A program made the position numbers and the translations under genes. Positions 8,287 to 17,749 of a DNA stretch of 64,000 bases are shown here, piece by piece. Location: assembly GCF_004843725.1 (NCBI RefSeq), contig NZ_CP039451.1, positions 3,354,001 to 3,418,000 on the forward strand. Reading direction: 5' to 3'. Every line of letters begins with the position of its first letter. Position 1 is the stretch's first letter. The notes below the pieces were generated by a model, which was not told where the DNA came from, made no database searches, and saw only the letters and a program-made list of their open reading frames with translations. Source of the DNA: Psychroserpens sp. NJDZ02. Lineage in GTDB: Bacteria > Bacteroidota > Bacteroidia > Flavobacteriales > Flavobacteriaceae.

Positions 8287-9426
8287 ATGAAACCAATATA
8301 TTTTGATAATGCAGCGACTACCCAATTAAGACCAGAAGTTATTGATAAAATGACTAAAATGATGCATGAGTCTTATGGTAACGCATCTTCTACACATAGT
8401 TTTGGGCGCTCTGCGAAAGCATTGGTTGAACAGGCTAGAAAAACGGTTGCTAAGTATTTAAATGTGTCCGCTTCAGAGATTGTGTTTACTTCGGGAGGTA
8501 CGGAAGCAGATAACTTGGTTTTATTAAGTGCTGTTAGGGATTTAGGTGTAAAAAATATAATAACGTCTAGAATAGAGCATCATGCCGTGTTGCATACTGT
8601 AGAGCAGTTGGAGCGTGAATATGGTATCACTCTTAACTATGTAGATTTAGATAAGGACGGTCATGTAGATTATACACATTTAGAACAATTATTGCAATCT
8701 CCAGATAAGACATTAGTTAGTTTAATGCATGTTAATAATGAAATTGGTAATATTTTAGATATGAAGCGTGTAGGTGATTTGTGTAAGCAAAATCAAGCGT
8801 TATTCCATAGTGATACGGTGCAGTCTGTAGGACATTATGAATTAGATTTACAAGATATCTCCATAGATTTTATGGCTGTAAGTGGGCATAAATTTCATGG
8901 ACCAAAAGGGGTTGGATTTGCTTTTATTAGAAAGCATTCAGGGCTTAAACCATTAATTTTTGGAGGCGAGCAAGAGCGTGGTCATCGCGCTGGTACAGAG
9001 TCGGTGCATAATATTGTTGGTTTAGAAGAGGCTTTAAAATGGTCTTATGATAATTTAGAAGAAGAAAAAAGATACATCACAGATCTTAAAACCTATTTTA
9101 TACAACAATTAGAAGCTAATTTTCCAGGTGTTGGTTTTAATGGTGATTCTGCTAATTTTGAAAGAAGTACGTACACTGTTTTAAATGTCTGTTTACCAAT
9201 AGCTGAAGAAAAAGCATTGATTTTATTATTTCAGTTAGACTTAAAAGGTATAGCCTGTTCTAAAGGTAGTGCGTGTCAAAGTGGAAGCTCAAAAGGGAGT
9301 CATGTACTGTCTCAAATTTTAAGTGAAGCCGACCTTTTAAAAGCGTCATTACGTTTTTCTTTTAGTAGGTATAATACAAAAGAGGAGATAGATTATGTTA
9401 TTGACGTGTTAAAAGAATTTATTTAA
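8287..9426 (+). CDS. Cysteine desulfurase, NifS/IscS type
   Basis: 379 residues of class V aminotransferase fold. It takes sulfur from cysteine, giving alanine and a persulfide for iron-sulfur clusters or tRNA thiolation. Landmarks: YFDNAATT (5-12), EHHAVLHT near 97-104, the PLP lysine in SGHKFHGPKG (K202), and the catalytic loop C324-SKGSAC330-QSG with the persulfide cysteine at C330. The group I (NifS/IscS) layout distinguishes it from SufS. No iscU or scaffold gene is adjacent; the next gene is an alpha/beta hydrolase with its own promoter. Whether it is the main desulfurase or a specialised one (for example for tRNA) cannot be told from this context. Confidence 0.9.
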   Translation: MKPIYFDNAATTQLRPEVIDKMTKMMHESYGNASSTHSFGRSAKALVEQARKTVAKYLNVSASEIVFTSGGTEADNLVLLSAVRDLGVKNIITSRIEHHAVLHTVEQLEREYGITLNYVDLDKDGHVDYTHLEQLLQSPDKTLVSLMHVNNEIGNILDMKRVGDLCKQNQALFHSDTVQSVGHYELDLQDISIDFMAVSGHKFHGPKGVGFAFIRKHSGLKPLIFGGEQERGHRAGTESVHNIVGLEEALKWSYDNLEEEKRYITDLKTYFIQQLEANFPGVGFNGDSANFERSTYTVLNVCLPIAEEKALILLFQLDLKGIACSKGSACQSGSSKGSHVLSQILSEADLLKASLRFSFSRYNTKEEIDYVIDVLKEFI

Positions 9427-9440
9427 GTCCTTTTATATCG

Positions 9441-9448
9441 TATTTTTG
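9441..9448 (+). promoter_or_regulatory. -7 promoter element of the alpha/beta hydrolase gene
   Basis: TATTTTTG, an exact TAnnTTTG match 18 bases before the TTG start at 9467. It supports independent transcription from the upstream nifS-like gene. Confidence 0.5.
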
Positions 9449-9466
9449 TAATTCAAAAAAAAATAA

Positions 9467-10258
9467 TTGCTAAACTATTCTACTTACTTAAATGCTAATT
9501 CTACGCAATGGGTGACTTTTGTCCATGGAGCAGGAGGGAGTAGTTCTATTTGGTTTAAGCAAATTAGAGATTTTAAAGCCGAATTTAACGTCCTGATTTT
9601 AGATCTTCGTGGTCACGGAGCTAGTAAGCCAAGATTAAAAGATACGTTTAAGTCTAAATATACTTTTGATTCTATTACCAATGACATACTTGAGGTTATT
9701 AATCATTTAAAGATTGAAGCTTCTCATTTTGTGGGTATTTCTTTAGGGACTATTTTAATAAGAAACCTAGCAGAAAAACATCCCGATCGTGTGCAAAGCA
9801 TGATTATGGGAGGCGCTATAATGAAATTGAATTTTAGATCACAAATCTTGATCAAATTAGGGGTGATTTTTAAGAGTGTTGTGCCATACATGTTATTGTA
9901 TCGTTTTTTTGCGTTTATTATAATGCCTAAAAAAAATCATAAAAAATCTCGATCCTTATTTGTTAACGAAGCCAAAAAATTATATCAAAAAGAATTTATT
10001 AGGTGGTTTAAGTTAACCTCAGAGATTAATCCTTTACTTCGCTTTTTTAGGGCAAAAGATATCAAAATACCAACGTTGTATGTGATGGGGGCAGAGGACC
10101 ACTTATTTTTACCTTCCATAAAGGATATTGTAAAGTCACATTCTACCTCTATATTATATGTGGTGGAAAAATGTGGTCACGTGGTCAATGTGGAGCAGCC
10201 TTTACTATTTAACAAAACAAGTTTGGACTTTCTTAAAAGTAGGATAGTAGTTAACTAG
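9467..10258 (+). CDS. Alpha/beta hydrolase
   Basis: 263 residues of the alpha/beta-hydrolase fold. The oxyanion-hole motif is FVHGAGG (18-24), followed by DLRGHG (46-51), the nucleophile elbow GISLG (S92), the acid Asp in MGAEDH and the catalytic His in CGHVVN near the C-terminus. The substrate is unknown. The start is taken as TTG because no ATG precedes the first conserved strand in frame and the N-terminus from this TTG has the expected length. Its stop codon overlaps, on the opposite strand, the last codons of the small Lacal_2735-type gene. Confidence 0.8.
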   Translation: MLNYSTYLNANSTQWVTFVHGAGGSSSIWFKQIRDFKAEFNVLILDLRGHGASKPRLKDTFKSKYTFDSITNDILEVINHLKIEASHFVGISLGTILIRNLAEKHPDRVQSMIMGGAIMKLNFRSQILIKLGVIFKSVVPYMLLYRFFAFIIMPKKNHKKSRSLFVNEAKKLYQKEFIRWFKLTSEINPLLRFFRAKDIKIPTLYVMGAEDHLFLPSIKDIVKSHSTSILYVVEKCGHVVNVEQPLLFNKTSLDFLKSRIVVN

Positions 10259-10425
10259 TTTTTTTGAATAGCTTCTATTTGTTCAAGAATAGCTTGTGCT
10301 TCGGCTTGTTTTTTATCACTTTCGCTCCTGTTAGTCGTTGATAGTTTGTAAGATTCTTCTAAAAGCTTTTTATACTGATCCTGAAGTTTATCTAATGCGC
10401 TTTTCTTTTTAAATAATCCAAACAT
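10255..10425 (-). CDS. Lacal_2735 family small protein
   Basis: A 56-residue ORF beginning MFGLFKKKSALDKLQDQYKK. It is almost entirely charged alpha-helix with heptad-like spacing and ends EAIQKN. This length, the MFGLFKKKS start and the LEE..KLSTTNRS segment match the Lacal_2735 family, small flavobacterial proteins of unknown function. A -7 element (TATCTTTG at 10437-10444, minus strand) lies 11 bases upstream. The last codon and stop overlap the end of the convergent alpha/beta hydrolase gene by 4 bases. Confidence 0.75.
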   Translation of the reverse strand: MFGLFKKKSALDKLQDQYKKLLEESYKLSTTNRSESDKKQAEAQAILEQIEAIQKN

Positions 10426-10436
10426 AATTTTTTATA

Positions 10437-10444
10437 CAAAGATA
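10437..10444 (-). promoter_or_regulatory. -7 promoter element of the Lacal_2735 gene
   Basis: Reads TATCTTTG on the minus strand, an exact TAnnTTTG match, 11 bases before the ATG at 10425. Confidence 0.55.
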
Positions 10445-10489
10445 AAGATTGAATACCATTTGAATAATAAGGATGTGTTAATCTTTAGT

Positions 10490-10876
10490 TTAAGTAAAAA
10501 ATAAGGTGTGCATATAACGTCCTGGTACAAAAGTAAAAGCACCAGCAATAAGCATTGCACCAACGTATAAGCCAATCATTTTTAGTTTATGACGTCTTAC
10601 CTGGCCTTTTTTAATGGCAGTGTATGCAGTAGGTACTGTATAAAGGGTTAAGAGACTAAATAGATGTATCCAACCAAAATGATTAAATAATTGCGGGCCA
10701 ATAAACGACGGCATAAATAAAGTAATGATGGCGGTTAAAAACATTAGTATCATATAAATCCGACCAATTATTTTATGAGTAACCGTTCCTTTTTTGAGAA
10801 TAAAACTAAGTGTTCCTAATACAAAAGCAGGGAGTATGGTGGCTAAATGAAGGTACATTAATGTAGTATAAGACAT
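10490..10876 (-). CDS. DUF2306-like small membrane protein
   Basis: 128 residues with four predicted membrane segments (about 8-27, 38-56, 66-84, 98-118). The first conserved block (HLATILPAFVLGTL), the TVTHKIIGRIYM segment and the RRHKLKMIGLYVG segment follow the DUF2306 pattern, in which His and Arg residues flank the helices. The function is not established; the family resembles heme-binding or electron-transfer membrane modules, but no activity can be claimed. It is monocistronic, with a -7 element (TAAGTTTG, minus strand 10897-10904) giving a 20-base leader. Confidence 0.7.
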   Translation of the reverse strand: MSYTTLMYLHLATILPAFVLGTLSFILKKGTVTHKIIGRIYMILMFLTAIITLFMPSFIGPQLFNHFGWIHLFSLLTLYTVPTAYTAIKKGQVRRHKLKMIGLYVGAMLIAGAFTFVPGRYMHTLFFT

Positions 10877-10896
10877 AGTATTGATTTATTATACAT

Positions 10897-10904
10897 CAAA
10901 CTTA
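10897..10904 (-). promoter_or_regulatory. -7 promoter element of the DUF2306-like gene
   Basis: TAAGTTTG on the minus strand, an exact TAnnTTTG match, 20 bases upstream of the ATG at 10876. Confidence 0.5.
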
Positions 10905-10976
10905 TACTTATTCTAATAGGCTTGTAATTTAATTTTACTGAAGTGTTGTTTTTTTAAGATGAAGTGTTTTAATCCT

Positions 10977-13442
10977 CTAAAAGCGCATAGTGGTTCTTAC
11001 ATTAAAAACACGAGGTGTTAAGTAGTTTGGAATAGCATTTTGACCTTTAGTGTAGACATCTCTAACCCAGGTGTTAGTAATGGAATTTTGCACATCAAAG
11101 ACGTTAAAAATTTCGAAACCCAAAGATAATTCTTTAAATGCTTTTTTCCAGCCTGAATTAAATTGCTTGTTTTTATCGACCAACACAAACTGAAACCCAA
11201 TATCAGCACGTTTATAATCAGGCAATCTACTTTGGAAGATATATGGATCTGCATAACTAGGTGATCCACCTGGTAAACCTGTGTTGTAAACCAAGTTTAA
11301 ATACATCTTCATACCTGGTATATTTGGCACGTAATCTTGAAATAAAGCAGCAAATTTTAAACGTTGGTCCGTTGGTCTTGCAATATAGCCTCTATCGTTT
11401 ATATTTTCTTCTGTTTTAAGATATCCAAAACTAAACCAGCTTTCTGTACCTGGCACAAACTCGCCATTTAATCGCAAATCTAAACCATAAGCGTAAGCCT
11501 CCGCATTGTTAGTTGCGCTATATCTAATACGAACATTTTCTAAAGTATAGGGATTGACGTCTGTCATTTTTTTATAATAAGCTTCACTAGTCAATTTAAA
11601 AGGTCTATCCCACATTTTAAAACTATAATCGTTACCCAGAACTAAATGCACAGATTTTTGAGCCTTTACGTCAGCCTGCACAACACCTTCTTGGTTACGT
11701 AGTTCTCTGTAAAAAGGCGGTTGGTAGTACAATCCACCACTAACTCTAAATAACATGTCTTTACTCCAATTTGGCTTTATAGAAAATTGTGCACGAGGAC
11801 TAAACACGTTTTGTGATACGTTTTGATTTGTAGCTTCGTCATTAACGGTCCAGCTATGGCTTCTAACACCAGCATTGTACCAAACATCATGCTCGCCAAT
11901 TGTACTACGCTTGCTCCATTGTACGTATGCTTGCAGTCTATTTATTGTTGTGTTGTTGCTTGATCTAACATCTTGATAAGCTTCTAATGGACCTTCGTAA
12001 GGTGTGTAAGGTTGATCATTAAACGTATCAGAATTTGGAGGGTTAATGTAAAATCCTGCAGAATCAATAACTTCCCATTCTACTAGACGATCTCTTATGT
12101 CTTCGCTGGTATATTTAATAGAGAATTTGAATTCGTTTTCATCTTTAGTATAAGTTCCTTTGGCTTCAACATTGGTGATTAAAGCATCTAAATCGTTACG
12201 ACCATGATTTAATTGACTACCAATACCTTCGGTAAATTCAACTTCACCTAAATTTTCATCTCCAATATTACTATTAACTTCTCCTAAAGCATATTGTGCT
12301 AGGATGTCAAAATATTCTTCTTCTGTAGTGTGGTAAGTCGAAGTCACTAAAGCTATGGATAAATCGTCATTAACATCATAGTTGGCACTTAAAGCACCAA
12401 ATAACGTTTGATACCTATCTTTTTCTTGACCTTCATATTGTACAACTAAAGCTTGTGGATCATCTAAAGTCCCAAAATTAGTTTGTCTTGTTAGCGGTGT
12501 ATAATCATACTTGTTAAGTGAAGCATTACCTAAAAAACTAACCTCTAATTTATCCGTAAATTGATAGGTTAAATAACTTTGGACATCGGCAAAAGTCGGT
12601 TTGAAGTTGGTTTCCGTTTCTTTTGCATTTACTAATAAGCTATTGTCTCTATAGCGCAGACCAACTATTCCTGTAAATTTGGAATCTTGACTAACAGTTT
12701 CTATAGCCACACTTGCACCTAATAAACTAACATCCACAGCAACACCGGTGCCAGTAGGTTTGCGATAGGTAATATCTAAAACAGAGGATAATTTGTCACC
12801 ATATTTAGCTTGAAACCCTCCAGCTGAAAAATCTACATTTTGGACTAAATCAGAATTAACAAAACTTAAACCCTCTTGTTGTCCAGAACGAATTAAAAAT
12901 GGTCTATAGACTTCAATACCGTTTACATAAACTAGGTTTTCATCATAATTACCACCTCTTACAGAGTATTGCGTACTTAACTCGTTATTACTACTAACTC
13001 CGGGAAGTGTTTTTAATAGGTTTTCAATACCAGCTTGGGCCCCAGGAATTTTGGTTAAAGTTTCGGGGTCAATATTGACAATACCTTCGACATCTTTTCT
13101 TTTTCGACCATTAATAACTACGGTAGAGATTTGTTCTACATTTTCTTTTAAAACAGGATTAAATTCTAATGTTTCTCCATTTTTAAGATTAAAAGTCGCC
13201 GTAATGTTTTTATGAGATACATGAGAGAATATAACTTTGACCTCAGTGTTTGCTGTAATTTTAATTTCGAAAAAACCATTGGCGTTGGTTTGTGTACCAA
13301 ATTGGCCACTTTTAATGTTTACTGCGTCTACAGGTTGATTAAATTCGTTTAAAATAACGCCTTTAATAGTTCCTGTTTGTGCTAAACAAAATAGCGGAAA
13401 TAAAAAGGCAATTAATTTTATGGTATAGTTAGGTCTGTCCAA
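10977..13442 (-). CDS. TonB-dependent receptor with carboxypeptidase-like N-terminal domain
   Basis: 821 residues: a signal peptide (about 1-21, ending CLAQ), a carboxypeptidase-D-like regulatory domain (about 22-105, TIKGVILNEFNQPVDAV), a plug domain (about 120-230: IPGAQAGIENLLKTLPGV, YSVRGGNYDENLVYVNGIEV) and a 22-strand outer-membrane barrel ending in a C-terminal Phe (VRTTMRF). Energy-coupled uptake across the outer membrane is the family role. There is no SusD partner nearby, so it is not a polysaccharide-utilisation SusC. The ligand is unknown. It starts 11 bases after the M23 peptidase gene, so the two form an operon. Confidence 0.9.
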   Translation of the reverse strand: MDRPNYTIKLIAFLFPLFCLAQTGTIKGVILNEFNQPVDAVNIKSGQFGTQTNANGFFEIKITANTEVKVIFSHVSHKNITATFNLKNGETLEFNPVLKENVEQISTVVINGRKRKDVEGIVNIDPETLTKIPGAQAGIENLLKTLPGVSSNNELSTQYSVRGGNYDENLVYVNGIEVYRPFLIRSGQQEGLSFVNSDLVQNVDFSAGGFQAKYGDKLSSVLDITYRKPTGTGVAVDVSLLGASVAIETVSQDSKFTGIVGLRYRDNSLLVNAKETETNFKPTFADVQSYLTYQFTDKLEVSFLGNASLNKYDYTPLTRQTNFGTLDDPQALVVQYEGQEKDRYQTLFGALSANYDVNDDLSIALVTSTYHTTEEEYFDILAQYALGEVNSNIGDENLGEVEFTEGIGSQLNHGRNDLDALITNVEAKGTYTKDENEFKFSIKYTSEDIRDRLVEWEVIDSAGFYINPPNSDTFNDQPYTPYEGPLEAYQDVRSSNNTTINRLQAYVQWSKRSTIGEHDVWYNAGVRSHSWTVNDEATNQNVSQNVFSPRAQFSIKPNWSKDMLFRVSGGLYYQPPFYRELRNQEGVVQADVKAQKSVHLVLGNDYSFKMWDRPFKLTSEAYYKKMTDVNPYTLENVRIRYSATNNAEAYAYGLDLRLNGEFVPGTESWFSFGYLKTEENINDRGYIARPTDQRLKFAALFQDYVPNIPGMKMYLNLVYNTGLPGGSPSYADPYIFQSRLPDYKRADIGFQFVLVDKNKQFNSGWKKAFKELSLGFEIFNVFDVQNSITNTWVRDVYTKGQNAIPNYLTPRVFNVRTTMRF

Positions 13443-13453
13443 GGGGTGTTGTT

Positions 13454-15142
13454 TTATTTTCTAAAAAAGCTTGCTTCAAAAGTAGTGCTATTTCCTACGT
13501 TATCAGTAACAATGACTTTTAAATTGTTCTTAGTATCAGTAACGACTTTATCGTTAAAATCGTATGTTAACGTTTTCTTTTTGTAGTCATACTCCATTAA
13601 AATCCACTCACCATTTATTGACGCTCTATAATTAGAAATCCCAGATTCTTTATCTTCAATTTTGATTTTTAAAAAGCGATATTTACTTAACCACTGTCCA
13701 TCTTTAAAACTTACGGGTGTAATTACAGGAGCATCAATGTCTCTAGCCAGGCAAAATTTGCCTAAGTTTTTAGTTCTAGTAATTAATTTATTTTCTTCTC
13801 GAATAGTGGAGGAGTAGCTTGGATAATTTTTATAGCCTATTAATCTAGCGATGTAAACTTGCTTCAAGTCTTCTGGCGTGTAATTACTAACATCATAAGT
13901 AATAGTAAAATATTTTTTTACAGCTAAATTATTTTTATGTAATGTTAAAGTATCTCCATTGACTTTATAATCTATAAAAAAGTCTTCGTAAAAGGTTTGT
14001 TTAGGAAAATCTACCTTTATTTTTTGATTTTCTAATGTGTTTATTTCTTCAGATGTTATGTAATAAGGGGATATAAAGCTTGCCGCAACATCATTTGGTT
14101 GTTTGTCAACTCCTTTTATACTAATATCAATGGTGGTTTCGTTTCCGTCAAAATCTGTAATTTTTATTTTATAAACATTAGATAGTGTATCGTAAATTAT
14201 TAAATAACCATCATCCACCATGTTGTCGTACATACTTAGTGGGTTATTAGTGTCCTTGAATAGTTTTTGAAGGCGTTCTTTTTTATCTTTATAGTGCTTA
14301 TAATCTATTAGCCTATTAATATGTTTGGTTTCATCAAAAGAAAATTTCTTAAAATCAAGTGTAAAATTCGACATACCATTGTAAAGCGTTTCAATTTTGT
14401 ACACCCCATTTTTATTAGCCGCTAAATCGTGTCTATCAATACTATTAATAGCAAACCCAATTTTACCATGAGCGGTTAAATCTTCTGTTTTGTAATTTCC
14501 GTCTTTTAAAGGAATAAGGCGTAATTTTTGCTTTAAATTAGATCCGTTTACGTGAGATAAATCATTTATAGGATAGGCATAAATACTGCTAACTAAGGGT
14601 TTTTTAGTGTCTTTAATTTTTAAGCCAAATAAAAGGGGGTTTATTGGGCGATCTTGATTATCTCTAATTTCAAAATGAAGGTGTGGCCCACCAGAACCAC
14701 CAGTGTTACCAGAGTAAGCAATTATATCACCTTTGGTGACCACTAAGTCGTTTATATCTGGAAACAACTCTATTTCATAGCTTTCTTTTTCATATTGACG
14801 TTCTTTAACATAAGCTTCGACTCGGTCTGAAAATCGTTGCAAATGCCCATGGACAGTAATATATCCGTTAGGATGTGTAATATAAATAGCTTTACCATAG
14901 CCGTAATGAGATACTTTAATCCTACTAATATAACCACTTGCGGTGGCATAGATATTTAAACCCTCTCTTTGCTTAGTTTTGATGTCTAAACCGGAATGAA
15001 AATGATTACTTCTAAGCTCGGCAAACGTACCTGATAGTACTAAATCTATATCTAAAGGCGATCTAAAATAGTCCTGAGGATAGATGTTTTGAGCTTGGCT
15101 AAAAGTTGAAATAAAAACGAATAAAAAAAGTGTGTTGCGCAT
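13454..15142 (-). CDS. M23 family metallopeptidase (LytM/NlpD-like)
   Basis: 562 residues with a signal peptide (1-17). The LytM domain is unusually N-terminal (about 25-175): HFHSGLD supplies zinc ligands H49 and D53, TVHGHL is at 97-101 and GPHLHFEI carries H154 and H156. All key residues are present, so it should be an active peptidoglycan endopeptidase. About 390 residues of beta-rich, Lys-rich C-terminal region follow, with an Ig-like appearance near the end (DKESGISNYRASINGEW, VTDNVGNSTTF). It precedes the TonB receptor gene in the same operon. Substrate and partner are not evident. Confidence 0.88.
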   Translation of the reverse strand: MRNTLFLFVFISTFSQAQNIYPQDYFRSPLDIDLVLSGTFAELRSNHFHSGLDIKTKQREGLNIYATASGYISRIKVSHYGYGKAIYITHPNGYITVHGHLQRFSDRVEAYVKERQYEKESYEIELFPDINDLVVTKGDIIAYSGNTGGSGGPHLHFEIRDNQDRPINPLLFGLKIKDTKKPLVSSIYAYPINDLSHVNGSNLKQKLRLIPLKDGNYKTEDLTAHGKIGFAINSIDRHDLAANKNGVYKIETLYNGMSNFTLDFKKFSFDETKHINRLIDYKHYKDKKERLQKLFKDTNNPLSMYDNMVDDGYLIIYDTLSNVYKIKITDFDGNETTIDISIKGVDKQPNDVAASFISPYYITSEEINTLENQKIKVDFPKQTFYEDFFIDYKVNGDTLTLHKNNLAVKKYFTITYDVSNYTPEDLKQVYIARLIGYKNYPSYSSTIREENKLITRTKNLGKFCLARDIDAPVITPVSFKDGQWLSKYRFLKIKIEDKESGISNYRASINGEWILMEYDYKKKTLTYDFNDKVVTDTKNNLKVIVTDNVGNSTTFEASFFRK

Positions 15143-15264
15143 AAATATTTGTTAGTGCTAAAATATAAATAAAGGTTTCAATTACCAAAGTAAAATCAAA
15201 GACTTAGCCATTCTGTTGATAATGAGGCTAATTAAGCGTTATTTAAAAAATTATCAAAAATTAA

Positions 15265-15294
15265 TTGTATTGTGTTAAGGTTTGATTAACTTTG
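15265..15294 (+). promoter_or_regulatory. Promoter of the coiled-coil/zapA operon
   Basis: A TTG at 15265-15267 is separated by 19 bases from TAACTTTG at 15287-15294, a complete match to the Bacteroidota -33/-7 promoter pattern. The ATG at 15318 follows after a 23-base interval. Confidence 0.7.
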
Positions 15295-15317
15295 TAGGAT
15301 AAGTATAGTATTAGTTC

Positions 15318-15608
15318 ATGAGTAAGATTGAAACCATTGTTGAAGCTCTAGAAAGTAAAATTAGTAAAGTCTTAAACAGGCAACAAATTTTAAAACTAGA
15401 GAACGTAAAGCTTAAATCAGCTTTAGAACAATCTCAGTCTAAGTTACTTGCAAAGGATTTAGAATTAGAAGCCTGGCAAGATAAGTATAACACTTTAAAA
15501 ATGGCTAACACAATACTTGGCAGTGACAATGATAAACGAGAAACAAAGCTCAAAATAAATACATTAATTAGAGAAATTGACCATTGTATAAGTCAGTTAT
15601 CAAGTTAA
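15318..15608 (+). CDS. Coiled-coil protein encoded next to ZapA
   Basis: 96 residues, almost all predicted helix with heptad repeats (IETIVEALESKISKVL, then LKLENVKLKSALEQSQSKL) and a second helix at about 70-95 ending in a conserved-looking LIREIDHCISQLSS. It has no signal peptide or membrane segment. It is first in an operon with zapA (16 bases between genes), with a strong promoter. I believe this arrangement recurs in Bacteroidota. By analogy with the ZapA-ZapB pair of Proteobacteria it may be a ZapA partner at the division ring, but it is not clearly homologous to ZapB; the function is inferred from context only. Confidence 0.7.
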   Translation: MSKIETIVEALESKISKVLNRQQILKLENVKLKSALEQSQSKLLAKDLELEAWQDKYNTLKMANTILGSDNDKRETKLKINTLIREIDHCISQLSS

Positions 15609-15624
15609 AGTTTATATAGTTTTT

Positions 15625-15918
15625 ATGGCAGACACGCTTAAAATAAAATTATCTATAGCAAATAGAGTCTACCCATTAACTATTACACCTAGTCAAGAAG
15701 AAGGATTGCGCGCCGCAGCAAAGAAGATAGAGACTATGATTACCAAGTTTGAGCAGAGTTATTCTGTAAGAGACAAACAAGATGTTTTAGCCATGTGTGC
15801 ATTACAATTTGCGAGTCAAGTAGAACAGAAAGCATTAGATAAAGACCATGTGGCAGAACACGTACACGATAAGTTAAACGCTTTAAATGACATGTTGGAC
15901 TCACATCTTAGTTTATAA
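15625..15918 (+). CDS. zapA: Cell division protein ZapA
   Basis: 97 residues. The N-terminal globular part (LKIKLSIANRVYPLTI) and the EEGLRAAAKKIETMITKFEQ helix are typical of ZapA, followed by a DVLAMCALQFASQVE helix and the C-terminal coiled coil. ZapA binds and bundles FtsZ filaments at the division site. It is second in an operon with a coiled-coil protein. The downstream gap holds a structured RNA, the same relative position as zapA-ssrS in many bacteria. Confidence 0.9.
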   Translation: MADTLKIKLSIANRVYPLTITPSQEEGLRAAAKKIETMITKFEQSYSVRDKQDVLAMCALQFASQVEQKALDKDHVAEHVHDKLNALNDMLDSHLSL

Positions 15919-15934
15919 TACGTTCATATAACAT

Positions 15935-16092
15935 AACAATATTAGGTTACTGCCTACATTAATTATTTTTTTGATAAACTCAACAGTTAATTCTTTAAAA
16001 AGGGTGAGTTTTAAGTTGTAAAAGCGTGCTGCTAATAGTGATTTATTACTATTTAGGCAGATTATTGATCAACTTGTTAGCCCTAAACTTAT
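15935..16092 (+). ncRNA. ssrS: Probable 6S RNA (flavobacterial type)
   Basis: The 237-base gap between zapA and rny has no ORF but strong nested secondary structure. The closing stem is TTAGG (15942-15946) with CCTAA (16082-16086). An inner stem is CTGCCTA (15950-15956) with TAGGCAG (16054-16060). Inside are a hairpin AAACTCA (15976-15982) with TGAGTTT (16005-16011) and a hairpin AATAGT (16034-16039) with ACTATT (16048-16053). A long rod with internal loops plus the zapA neighbourhood fits 6S RNA, which binds the housekeeping RNA polymerase. The ends are approximate and the assignment rests on structure and synteny. Confidence 0.6.
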
Positions 16093-16155
16093 ATTTAAGG
16101 AGTTTATACAAAACCAAAATTAGTGTAGGCTTTTTTTATATATAAACAATCAGAA

Positions 16156-17727
16156 ATGGATAAAACAATTTTAATTATAGCAGGTATTGCAATAGGAGCC
16201 ATAATAGGTTTTATAGTCGCTAAAATATTAGAGCGCAACAATGCATCAAAACTTATCAAAGGTGCAAAAAAATCAGCTTCAGCTATCCTCAAGGAAGCTA
16301 ATGTAGAGGGAGAAGGTATTAAAAAAGATAAAATACTTCAAGCAAAAGAGAAGTTTTTAGAGCTTAAAGCAGAACATGAAAAAGTGATCTTATCACGTGA
16401 CAAAAAAATGTCTGACACAGAAAAACGTGTTAGAGATAAAGAGTCTCAAGTATCTAGTGAACTATCTAAGAATAAAAAGTTAAATACCGATATAGAAGTT
16501 AAGGTAAAAGATTATAATCATAGACTTGATGTTTTAGATAAAAAACAAGAAGAGTTAGACCGATTACATAAAAGTCAGGTAGAGCAATTAGAAGTTATTT
16601 CTAGCTTATCTGCAGACGAGGCTAAATCTCAATTAGTAGAGTCTTTAAAAGGTGAAGCAAAAAGTGATGCTATGGCGTATATCCAAGATAAAATGGAAGA
16701 AGCTAAATTAACAGCACAACAAGACGCTAAAAAAATTATAATTAATACAATACAACGTATTGGTACGGAGGAAGCAGTAGATAATTGTGTTTCTGTATTT
16801 AATATTGAAAGTGATGATGTTAAAGGACGTATTATTGGTCGTGAAGGACGTAATATTCGTGCAATTGAAGCTGCCACAGGCGTAGAGATTATTGTAGATG
16901 ATACGCCAGAGGCAATTATATTATCATGCTTTGACTCGGTTAGAAGAGAGGTAGCACGTTTATCACTTCATAAATTAGTAACGGATGGACGTATTCACCC
17001 AGCACGAATTGAAGAAGTCGTAAAGAAGACACAAAAACAGATAGAACAAGAAATTATTGAAGTTGGTAAACGCACGGTAATCGATTTAGGTATTCATGGT
17101 TTACATCCAGAATTGATAAAAATGGTTGGACGTATGAAGTATCGTTCGTCTTACGGACAAAACTTATTACAACACTCGCGTGAAGTTGCTAAACTTTGTG
17201 GTGTAATGGCTGCCGAATTAGGTTTAAATCCAAAATTAGCTAAGCGTGCGGGATTATTACATGATATAGGTAAAGTACCAGATGCAGAAGCAGACATGGA
17301 AACACCACATGCTATTCTAGGTATGCAATGGGCTGAGAAGTATGGAGAGAAGGATGAAGTATGTAATGCCATTGGAGCTCACCACGACGAAATCGAGATG
17401 AAATCTTTATTATCACCAATCATACAGGTTTGTGATGCTATTTCTGGAGCGCGTCCAGGGGCAAGACGTCAAGTATTAGATAGTTATATACAACGTTTGA
17501 AGGATTTAGAAGAAATTGCTTTTGGATTTAACGGAGTTAAAAAAGCATACGCAATACAAGCAGGTAGAGAATTACGTGTTATTGTGGAAAGTGAAAAAGT
17601 AAGCGACCAAATTGCAGCAGATTTATCGTTTAGTATTTCTCAAAAGATACAAACAGATATGACATATCCAGGTCAGGTAAAAGTTACAGTAATTAGAGAA
17701 ACCAGAGCTGTTAATATAGCAAAGTAG
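16156..17727 (+). CDS. rny: Ribonuclease Y
   Basis: 523 residues in the canonical order: an N-terminal membrane anchor (about 4-24), a long coiled coil (about 40-200), a KH RNA-binding domain (about 210-275, [12 protein letters not shown] at 224-235) and an HD hydrolase domain with LLHDIGK (HD at 369-370), then a C-terminal domain ending in the TRAVNIAK region. RNase Y is a membrane-bound endoribonuclease that initiates mRNA decay. All key motifs are intact. It follows the putative 6S RNA and ends at a terminator shared with the convergent kinase gene. Confidence 0.95.
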   Translation: MDKTILIIAGIAIGAIIGFIVAKILERNNASKLIKGAKKSASAILKEANVEGEGIKKDKILQAKEKFLELKAEHEKVILSRDKKMSDTEKRVRDKESQVSSELSKNKKLNTDIEVKVKDYNHRLDVLDKKQEELDRLHKSQVEQLEVISSLSADEAKSQLVESLKGEAKSDAMAYIQDKMEEAKLTAQQDAKKIIINTIQRIGTEEAVDNCVSVFNIESDDVKGRIIGREGRNIRAIEAATGVEIIVDDTPEAIILSCFDSVRREVARLSLHKLVTDGRIHPARIEEVVKKTQKQIEQEIIEVGKRTVIDLGIHGLHPELIKMVGRMKYRSSYGQNLLQHSREVAKLCGVMAAELGLNPKLAKRAGLLHDIGKVPDAEADMETPHAILGMQWAEKYGEKDEVCNAIGAHHDEIEMKSLLSPIIQVCDAISGARPGARRQVLDSYIQRLKDLEEIAFGFNGVKKAYAIQAGRELRVIVESEKVSDQIAADLSFSISQKIQTDMTYPGQVKVTVIRETRAVNIAK

Positions 17728-17749
17728 TGCTCTTCTTAAATATATAAAA

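Noticed and set aside
9467..9470. Doubt over the TTG start of the alpha/beta hydrolase
   Set aside because: I considered a later start, but no in-frame ATG precedes the oxyanion-hole strand and a GTG further on would remove it; the TTG also follows a -7 box at a normal distance, so I kept the TTG.
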